Below are positions 7,900 to 14,233 of a stretch of DNA of 15,951 nt, one piece after another; the first letter of the stretch is position 1, and each line of letters opens with the position of its first letter. The stretch is taken from positions 1 to 15,951 of the forward strand of contig JALXCG010000570.1 in assembly GCA_026991065.1 (NCBI GenBank), read 5' to 3'. The notes below the pieces were generated by a model. The model searched no databases, was not told the DNA's origin, and worked only from the letters and a program-made list of their open reading frames with translations. Source of the stretch: Gemmatimonadota bacterium. Lineage in GTDB: Bacteria; GCA-2686955. A program made the translations under genes and the position numbers.

Positions 7900-9710
7900 G
7901 CGAGAGGCCCCCCGGTGACAGACTGCGATTGCGCAGTTAGTTGAGGGGCAAGCAGTTCATCTACGGAATCGCGCTTTTCAATCCAATAGTCATCCAGGGC
8001 AAGATGACGCAGTCCTGAGTTCTGGAGCAATTCAAGTCCATCCTTGGCTGAACAAACCATTGGGTGACCGTGGAGATTGAGGGACGTATTCAAGACCGCG
8101 CCGATGCCGCGGAGTCGATGAAACTCTGTGATGATTCGATGAAACTCGGGAAAGAGTTCGGAAGTGACGATCTGCGGTCGCGCGGTCGCATCCGCCCGGT
8201 GAATCGCGGCCTGGATTTCGCTACGGTGCGGTGTGCGTGTTGCGAACGTGCGCATCATGTGCGGGGAACTCGCTCCGGGATGCATCCGCAAGTATCGGGA
8301 CGCATGTTCTGCTGCGATTGCGGGCGCAAAGGGCATCCAGAAATCTCGGTTTTTGACCGCTTGGTTCAAGATGTCGATGTTCTCCAGCCGAGATGGGTCA
8401 GCCAGGATGGAGCGGTTTCCCAGGGCACGCGGACCGAATTCCATGCGGCCCGCGGCACGCGCCACAATCCCACCCGCTGCCAGATGACGGGCGATCTGTC
8501 CGTAAATCCCGCTTCCGAGCTTGCGCACCCGATAGCGGCTCCGATCCACGCTCCTCAGGGCGGCGTGCAGATCATCGCCAACTTCTGGGCCCCAGCAAGA
8601 GGTTCCGACCGGTGTACCAAAACGCTCCCCCTGAAGGAGCGATCTGCTTTCTTCACGATTCGCCAGCAAAGCCGCGCCCAGGGCCACGGATTCATCTCCC
8701 GGAGCGGGAAGAAAGAACACCGCCGACACCCACGGCGACTCAGCAATCACGCCATTGGCCTTTACATTAAGGAAGACGCCACCCGCCGCGCACAGATGGC
8801 GTTCACCCGTTGCACGAAGAGCCGCTTCGGCCCATTCCCGAAGGCGGACTTCCGCTAGGTACTGAATCGCATAGGCGATGTCGTCGAACCGCCGGCGGCC
8901 ATAGCGGCGGGTAATGTGATTGAGGAATGCATTGCCGATGAGTCCGGTTCGGTTGCGGAACTCCAGCCCATCAAGCTCCACGAAGCGAAGAAAGTCCTGT
9001 GCCAACTCCGCCGCCCGCGCGGGCGATGCATATGGAGCCAGCCCCATCACTTTTCCTTCGTGCTCCCAGGGTTTCATCCCGAGCGCCCGGGTAACCCGGC
9101 TGTACATTGAGCCCAAGGAGTGAACGCTGGGTGTAGCGGCGATGCGTCGCAGGGTGTTGCCGGACCCGATGGAGACTGTGGCCGCCAGGCCATCTCCAAG
9201 TCCATCGCAAGTCAGGACCGCAGCATTCTCGGGAAAAGGACGCAGATAGTAGGCGGCTGCGGCGTGGCACTCGTGGTGATCAAAATAGCGAATGCGGCGT
9301 GGCCGGATGCCGATCTCTTCGAGCCAGGGCACCTGCACGCGCCGGGTTTCACGGCGCCGCTGCTGGCTGGTCACCGAGCGGTAGATTGCACGCAATGGCG
9401 ACGACCCGAGCACCGACAGCGGGATGAACCGTGAGGCGAGACCGGCGGCACGAATCAGCGGGCGATACTCTTCGGCCTGTGCCCGGCGTGGTTCGAAGCG
9501 CTCACAGAGAGTGCCAATGGCCAGAGTATCGATCTCCTCGGGCGCGACTCCGCCGATACTCAGGACTGACTGGATTGCAAGTGCAGGGAAACCGGCATCC
9601 GCTTTGAGTCGGCTGAGCCGCTCCTCAGCAACGGCTGCGACGACCCGCCCCGAGTCGACCAAACAAGCCGCCCCAGTATGACTCAAATTGATGCCTAGGG
9701 TACAGGACAT
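7896..9710 (-). CDS. O-carbamoyltransferase, NodU/CmcH/TobZ family
   Basis: Transfers a carbamoyl group from carbamoyl phosphate, via carbamoyl-adenylate, to a hydroxyl of a sugar or other small molecule in the cytoplasm. In 604 residues the Kae1-like N-terminal domain shows MSCTLGINLSHTGAACLV, the metal-binding HHECH (His145 and His149), TCDGLGDG (167-174) and GDE (338-340). The YrdC-like C-terminal domain shows GRMEFGPRALGNRSIL (421-436), KNRDFWMPFAPA (453-464) and NTSLNLHGHPMV (541-552). The length is normal and both domains look intact. The early HDxSA motif seen in relatives reads HTGAA here. It begins 5 nt after the glycosyltransferase-TPR gene and overlaps the next gene by 4 nt. Relatives act in nodulation-factor, antibiotic and polysaccharide pathways. 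The substrate here is unknown, but the glycosyltransferases around it suggest a sugar. Confidence 0.93.
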   Translation of the reverse strand: MSCTLGINLSHTGAACLVDSGRVVAAVAEERLSRLKADAGFPALAIQSVLSIGGVAPEEIDTLAIGTLCERFEPRRAQAEEYRPLIRAAGLASRFIPLSVLGSSPLRAIYRSVTSQQRRRETRRVQVPWLEEIGIRPRRIRYFDHHECHAAAAYYLRPFPENAAVLTCDGLGDGLAATVSIGSGNTLRRIAATPSVHSLGSMYSRVTRALGMKPWEHEGKVMGLAPYASPARAAELAQDFLRFVELDGLEFRNRTGLIGNAFLNHITRRYGRRRFDDIAYAIQYLAEVRLREWAEAALRATGERHLCAAGGVFLNVKANGVIAESPWVSAVFFLPAPGDESVALGAALLANREESRSLLQGERFGTPVGTSCWGPEVGDDLHAALRSVDRSRYRVRKLGSGIYGQIARHLAAGGIVARAAGRMEFGPRALGNRSILADPSRLENIDILNQAVKNRDFWMPFAPAIAAEHASRYLRMHPGASSPHMMRTFATRTPHRSEIQAAIHRADATARPQIVTSELFPEFHRIITEFHRLRGIGAVLNTSLNLHGHPMVCSAKDGLELLQNSGLRHLALDDYWIEKRDSVDELLAPQLTAQSQSVTGGPLA

Positions 9711-9715
9711 GGGAT

Positions 9716-12064
9716 CTATTCCGGTCCGTCGCTGCTGGAGTCGACGGCTTTGGAAGGAGTTGATTGATGGGATTCAAGGGCGGCCAATGCTTGGCGCGCC
9801 GGCTGAAAGTCGTTGCGCAGACGCAGACAAGCCTCCAGTTGCTCACGCGCAAGGTGGTCATCCCCTTCCCGGAGCGCCAGGGCCGCGAGACCGAAAAGTG
9901 GTTCTGGACGCTGCGGCGACAGTAGCAGTGCCTTTTCGTAGCAGTGTCTCGCTTCCATTGTATGCCCCTGAGCCGCACGCACGTTGCCCAGGTCGACCAA
10001 CGCCTCAAAGCATCCCGGATCAGCATCCAGAACAGCGGCCAGTTCCCTGCCAGCGGCTTGCAGTTCTCCCGCGCGCCCAAGTACGGATCCCAGCCCCAGC
10101 CGCGCCTCGCGCCGCTCAGGGTTGATCGCCAGAGCGCGGCGGTACTCCTGCGCCGCGGCCTGCAGCCGGCCCTGCTGAGCCAGCACCGCCCCACGATCGG
10201 TGAGTACGCCGACCAGATCCGGCTGGTACTCGACGGCGACTTCGCAGATCGCCAGCGCGCGATCGAGTGCCTCCAAAGCAGGGCCGGTCGCGCCGAGTTT
10301 TGCGTAGGCAAGGGCTTCGTTTCGGATTGCTCGTACGTAGTTTGGCTGGAGCTTTTGCGCCCGTTGAAACCACGGCAGAGCCTCTTTGGGGCGTTCAGCT
10401 TCGAGGAAGAGCGCACCCAAATTGTTGGCTGCCAGCGGATCATCCGGATGCAGTGAAAGCTCTTTACGGAAAGCGGCTTCAGCCTCGTCCGCCTGGCCTG
10501 CGCGGCGGGCGATCACACCGAGATTGAGCCAGGCGCGCGGGTAGCTCGGATCCTCTGCGAGGACCTTCTGCAGGGCCGCTTTCGCCTGAGCATCCCGCTG
10601 CAATTCGAGGAGTGAAACCGCCCTCGCGAATTCAGCCTGGGTGGGGGCATGGACATCCAGGCCAAACCAGTCATTCCACGTCAGCAGGAGTATGGCCAGA
10701 CTGACCCCGAGCGCAGGCAGACGTCCAAGCTGAGGTGAGTGGGCGGCGCGAACAAAGCCATTTCGCGGACCGGGGTCGACGAGGAAAAGCGGTGCCAGCG
10801 GAATTGCACAAGCCAGTACGGGCATGCGGTACCGAGTAGCAACGAAGTAGGAGACGACGGTCAGTGAATAGATCACAATGAAAAGCAGGGGCCAGCGGCG
10901 ATCGCGTTGCAGCAAAAGTCCTCCGCCGAGCCCCAGGGACCACAATAGAGCGTCCCATCCGGGACTAAAGAGACCTGCCCACCAGTGCCCCGCTACGTTC
11001 TCGGTGATGACCACGTCCAAATCTTGATTGTTCGCGATGCGTGGTCGTCCCATGAAGAGGAGCGCCTTTCGTCCCCAGAGGCGGAGTGCCGCCAGAGGCT
11101 GCTCTTGCCAATAGTGCAACCCCTTCTCAACGAAGAAGCGGGAGACCTCTGATGGGCGCAGTGTTCTCCCACGTGCTTGTTCTGCCATCCGTACACAATC
11201 GTAATACTCCCAGTTCCCGCCGATGATCTTGAAGCCCGCCGGGCTTCCGAACGCACCGTCGGAGTCTGGGTTGTTGCCTGTGTAGAAGGCGATTCCGCCT
11301 TGGGAGGAGATCAGAACCAGGTCATGTCCTACGTAATAGTTGCGAACTGTGACCGGGAGTATGGGCAAGGCCAGAGCGAGGACAAAGAGAGAGGTGCGCA
11401 CCACGCCGGTCCGGAACCCGCGTCGTGAGGTTTCGCCCCACAGGATCAGGAGCACCGCCAGCGCCAAAAAGGGCAATACCGTTGGCCGAGTGATCGCGCT
11501 GAGTCCCCAAAGGAGACCACTGAGCGCGTAGCGCCAGCCCGAATTCAGACGCTGGCCACGCAGCAGGACAAGCATGGCAGCCAGGTCGAAACAGACGATC
11601 CATGCGGTAAACAGGACCTCACCCTCGAAATAGATAAAGCTCCCCGTCCAGCCCAGGAGGGCGATCGCTACCAGTGCAGTTGAGCGCTGGCCGCCCAGTT
11701 CGCGGGTGATTGCTCCTCCGAGCAGTGCGGAGAGAAGCCCAAGCCCCCACTGCAGCCAACGCGCCCAGACGAGGGGATTCAGCCCAATAACACTCAGTGC
11801 CGCCAGCCAGTACGGGTAGAAAGGAGCCTTAAAATAGGGTGCTGCGGCCGCCGGATTGCTGCCGGTGCACAACTGACGCGCTTGAGCCAGATAGGCCTGC
11901 GGATCGTTTTGGGGAGCCCAAAAGCGCGCCGATTCCATGTAGGCAGCACCGTATTGGACACGCAAGAATGCCCCGAAGGCGAGCACTGCGACAATGCCAC
12001 CGGCAAAGAGGAAACGGGTCGGGAAAGCGACCGCGAGGCGTCGGGATGAGCACGAACGCGACAT
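9716..12064 (-). CDS. Membrane glycosyltransferase (GT39/ArnT-like) fused to C-terminal TPR domain
   Basis: Large polytopic membrane protein of about 782 residues. Residues about 20-465 contain around ten hydrophobic segments with GT39/GT-C features: an acidic first-loop site APQNDPQAYL (52-61), YFKAPFYPYW (79-88), FEGEVLF (148-154), and the late ATRYRMPVLACAIPLAPLFL. Such enzymes use a polyprenyl-phosphate-linked sugar and transfer it on the outer face of the cytoplasmic membrane. Residues about 478-765 are seven or so tetratricopeptide repeats (for example AWLNLGVIARRAGQADEAEAAF), which bind protein partners or substrate. The start could be GTG at 12070 or ATG at 12064. The ATG is chosen, though neither has a strong ribosome-binding site. 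The gene lies about 24 nt after the SurA-like gene and 5 nt before the carbamoyltransferase. The transferred sugar and acceptor (protein, lipid or glycan) are unknown. Confidence 0.82.
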   Translation of the reverse strand: MSRSCSSRRLAVAFPTRFLFAGGIVAVLAFGAFLRVQYGAAYMESARFWAPQNDPQAYLAQARQLCTGSNPAAAAPYFKAPFYPYWLAALSVIGLNPLVWARWLQWGLGLLSALLGGAITRELGGQRSTALVAIALLGWTGSFIYFEGEVLFTAWIVCFDLAAMLVLLRGQRLNSGWRYALSGLLWGLSAITRPTVLPFLALAVLLILWGETSRRGFRTGVVRTSLFVLALALPILPVTVRNYYVGHDLVLISSQGGIAFYTGNNPDSDGAFGSPAGFKIIGGNWEYYDCVRMAEQARGRTLRPSEVSRFFVEKGLHYWQEQPLAALRLWGRKALLFMGRPRIANNQDLDVVITENVAGHWWAGLFSPGWDALLWSLGLGGGLLLQRDRRWPLLFIVIYSLTVVSYFVATRYRMPVLACAIPLAPLFLVDPGPRNGFVRAAHSPQLGRLPALGVSLAILLLTWNDWFGLDVHAPTQAEFARAVSLLELQRDAQAKAALQKVLAEDPSYPRAWLNLGVIARRAGQADEAEAAFRKELSLHPDDPLAANNLGALFLEAERPKEALPWFQRAQKLQPNYVRAIRNEALAYAKLGATGPALEALDRALAICEVAVEYQPDLVGVLTDRGAVLAQQGRLQAAAQEYRRALAINPERREARLGLGSVLGRAGELQAAGRELAAVLDADPGCFEALVDLGNVRAAQGHTMEARHCYEKALLLSPQRPEPLFGLAALALREGDDHLAREQLEACLRLRNDFQPARQALAALESHQSTPSKAVDSSSDGPE

Positions 12065-12088
12065 GGCCACCAGCCGGAACGCGATCGC

Positions 12089-13291
12089 CTAGTTCGTGGC
12101 CTGAATGGTGACCGGAATCTCACTCTTCAGGGAGTCGACCAGGGCGGTGTACAGCTCTCTTTGCGCGCGGTTCTTGAGTGTCTTGCGGAGTTGAGCTTGA
12201 ACGGCATCAAACTCGGTATAGGTGCCCGGATGGTAGACTTGAATGTAAAAGACTTCCCAGCCTTGCGAACTCTTCCTCGGCGGCAGGACCTCGTGTAAGT
12301 GGGCATTTCTCAGTGCTTCCGCTTGAGATTCAGGAAAATCGCTCAAGCGCCGCAGTCCTGAATCGCCCCCTCCCCGGCTCTCACTGCTTTTCCCCAGCCG
12401 TTCCTTGACATCAGCAAAACCGCCGTCCTTGATTTCGCGATACACCTCTTGCGCTTCTTTTTCACTGTCCACCACAAAAGAAAACCCGCGCACCCGGGGC
12501 TCGCTATAGTAGTCCGTCGCACGATGGGTGTCGTAATAGTGGCGAACCTCCTCGGGAGTAATCTCCACCTTTTCCGTGACCCGACGCTGAAGGACGTACT
12601 GGGCGAGGAAGCGGTCGATGTTGTGGTTCAGTTCCTCTCGAATGTCGCCTTCGAGTTGCAGTCCGGAACTGCGTGCATAGTCCGCAAGGAGTTTCTCTTC
12701 CGTCATCTGTTTGAGAACCTCCATACGTCGCTCCGGCCTCCGCTCAATCTCAGATTGCGCCACACCGTCCAGGCGCTGAATAACACGATCCAGCGCCTCG
12801 ACCGTAATCATGTGGCCACCAACGGTCGCGGCGATACGCGGCTGATTGGACTCGAAGCACCGCGTAATACCCTTGCTGGCACGCTCGTAATAGGCGGACT
12901 GGGGGAATTCCAGAAGAATGACTTGATACTCATTCGCGGCCCGCACCGTGTCACCCGTACTTTCCAGTGCCCGTGCGAGACGGTAGTGCAGCGCATCGCG
13001 TTGCGGTGCATCTTTCGGCAGCAATTCAAGTGCGTGAACGAGTGCTGCTGCGGCCTCGCTGCCGCCATTCTCGTGAGACTCGTAGATCCGAGCCAACTCC
13101 AACCAAGCCGCTGCGGTCTGACCGGCGTCCTGGCCCGTGGCGATCTGCTCCTTGAGTTCTGTGATGGCCTGGCTTTCAAGCCCACGTCGAAGCAATGCCT
13201 GCGTTGTGGCATGTAATTCGGAGGCGGAAAGCTGGTTGGCGAAAGAGCCACCGGTAAGAAGGAGAGCGGCGGCCATTATGCTGAGCAACAT
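12089..13291 (-). CDS. Exported SurA/PpiC-like protein with N-terminal TPR-like repeats
   Basis: Probable periplasmic folding factor of 400 residues. It has a signal peptide (MLLSIMAAALLLTGGSFA, cleavage near residue 18), a helical TPR-like region (about 25-145), a SurA-type N-terminal helical segment (about 150-250) and a parvulin-type domain (about 255-365) with ITPEEVRHYYDTHR, SRGGGDSGLRRL and SQGWEVFYIQV. Active parvulins usually have histidine in the first strand (RHIL) and in the late FGWHII strand. Here these read RGFSF and QGWEVF, so the isomerase site looks lost and the protein is more likely a chaperone. The frame stays open to 13405, but the signal peptide supports the ATG at 13291, with AGGA about 11 nt upstream. 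It precedes the glycosyltransferase-TPR gene by about 24 nt. Its client is not shown by the sequence. Confidence 0.82.
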   Translation of the reverse strand: MLLSIMAAALLLTGGSFANQLSASELHATTQALLRRGLESQAITELKEQIATGQDAGQTAAAWLELARIYESHENGGSEAAAALVHALELLPKDAPQRDALHYRLARALESTGDTVRAANEYQVILLEFPQSAYYERASKGITRCFESNQPRIAATVGGHMITVEALDRVIQRLDGVAQSEIERRPERRMEVLKQMTEEKLLADYARSSGLQLEGDIREELNHNIDRFLAQYVLQRRVTEKVEITPEEVRHYYDTHRATDYYSEPRVRGFSFVVDSEKEAQEVYREIKDGGFADVKERLGKSSESRGGGDSGLRRLSDFPESQAEALRNAHLHEVLPPRKSSQGWEVFYIQVYHPGTYTEFDAVQAQLRKTLKNRAQRELYTALVDSLKSEIPVTIQATN

Positions 13292-13438
13292 GGGAAAGCA
13301 GTCCTGAGTGAATGGCAGGTGTGGCTGGAGATCCAGAGGTTGGCGAGGGGTGCCGGGAGTTTTCGCTGGAGTTGTAGAACCGACTTGTGAAACGGGAGAG
13401 AACAACCTTATGACGCTATTGGGTGCGCAGGGTTCCAG

Positions 13439-14011
13439 TCAAGCCATCATGATCTGCATGAGCGTTCCAGCGGCAAGAGGAATGCGGAAATTATCATCGA
13501 TGGGAATGGGCAGGAGTTCGGCGATCGTCGCCATGGCCGCACCAGCCAGGCCCACGTTGATGGTGACGCCCGGGGTCACCATGGCCACCACGATGCAAGT
13601 CAAGAAACAGGCCACGCTTCCTTCTACTGACTTACCCAGATAGCGCAAGCGCCCATACGACTTACCAACGAGTGCCGCCGCTGTGTCACCAAGAACAAGG
13701 AAGGAGATCGCGGCGATCGCCACCGGCTTGGAAAAGCAGAGAATGCACGCGGTCGCGGCAAACATGACGAAGGTGGCACCGTTGAGTTCGCGGGTTTCGT
13801 GCCGGCGGAGAAAGCGGCCGAAGATTCCCATGAAAACGCGGTTCCAATAGCGAGAACGCAGTTTCACGATGTCGGCCCAGAAAACGAGGAGGGTGGCGAG
13901 GAACAGGAGCCACCGAGACAGCGATTCCGAAGGGATCCACGAGTAGAGGACGGGAATCGATATCGAGGCCAGATGGATCGATTTGCGCTTGAATTCTTGA
14001 ACAATGCCCAT
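13439..14011 (-). CDS. CTP-dependent lipid kinase, dolichol/diacylglycerol kinase-like
   Basis: Integral membrane protein of 190 residues with about five to six hydrophobic segments. It carries the marks of the family that includes eukaryotic dolichol kinase, Dgk1 and phytol kinase: KRKSIH (8-13), RRHETRELNG (69-78), VLGDTAAALVGKSYGR (106-121), GKSVEGS (126-132) and ELLPIPIDDN (165-174). Relatives phosphorylate a lipid alcohol with CTP. Likely substrates here are polyprenol or diacylglycerol, which would recycle a lipid carrier or make phosphatidate. Phosphatidate cytidylyltransferase is related in sequence but longer, so kinase is the better call. The gene has its own candidate promoter placed for a leaderless mRNA and no clear ribosome-binding site. 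It lies 147 nt upstream of the SurA-like gene, on the same strand as the glycosyltransferase cluster. Confidence 0.75.
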   Translation of the reverse strand: MGIVQEFKRKSIHLASISIPVLYSWIPSESLSRWLLFLATLLVFWADIVKLRSRYWNRVFMGIFGRFLRRHETRELNGATFVMFAATACILCFSKPVAIAAISFLVLGDTAAALVGKSYGRLRYLGKSVEGSVACFLTCIVVAMVTPGVTINVGLAGAAMATIAELLPIPIDDNFRIPLAAGTLMQIMMA

Positions 14012-14017
14012 GGCGGG

Positions 14018-14046
14018 ACGCTACGGAGACAAGCGACGGTCGTCAA
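14018..14046 (-). promoter_or_regulatory. Candidate leaderless promoter of the lipid kinase gene
   Basis: A -35 box TTGACG (14046-14041, 5 of 6 consensus) is followed by 17 nt and TAGCGT (14023-14018), which fits the TANNNT pattern of leaderless promoters though only 3 of 6 of the classical -10. Six bases (14017-14012) then separate it from the A of the kinase ATG at 14011, so +1 would fall on the start codon. No ribosome-binding site is seen, consistent with leaderless translation. Sequence-based only. Confidence 0.5.
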
Positions 14047-14121
14047 CCAGAATCCCGGCGCAGCGGAAGAGCAGATGGTGTGTGCCCGATCGCGTACTTT
14101 CTTCCCGGAACGGCGGTGCGA

Positions 14122-14150
14122 AGCAGGAGGAGCCGAAAAGGCTCCTTGCT
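14122..14150. other. Bulged 11-bp hairpin between divergent genes
   Basis: AGCA(GG)AGGAGCC pairs with GGCTCCTTGCT around a GAAAA loop: 7 bp next to the loop (14128-14134 with 14140-14146), then 4 more after a 2-nt bulge. It is followed by a T-poor stretch on either strand, so it is not a clear terminator. It lies between the divergent lipid kinase and secreted-protein genes, upstream of both candidate promoters, and may be an operator or a relic. Function unknown. Confidence 0.4.
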
Positions 14151-14154
14151 GCTA

Positions 14155-14183
14155 TTGTTCGCCGCGCGCGTGAGGCATACACT
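14155..14183 (+). promoter_or_regulatory. Weak candidate promoter of the secreted-protein gene
   Basis: TTGTTC (14155-14160, 3 of 6) and TACACT (14178-14183, 4 of 6) are separated by exactly 17 nt. This would start transcription near 14190, about 44 nt before the ATG at 14234. The match is modest and other sites are possible. Confidence 0.3.
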
Positions 14184-14233
14184 AGCGAAAAGCGCTGACA
14201 TCCGCCTCCGAACCGGACCCCCTGGAGAAGTGC

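Noticed and set aside
8064-8858. 264-codon plus-strand open frame opposite the carbamoyltransferase
   Set aside because: Antisense to a well-supported gene, with composition like a shadow frame.
12449-13216. 255-codon plus-strand open frame opposite the SurA-like gene
   Set aside because: Antisense shadow with no family match and no good ribosome-binding site.
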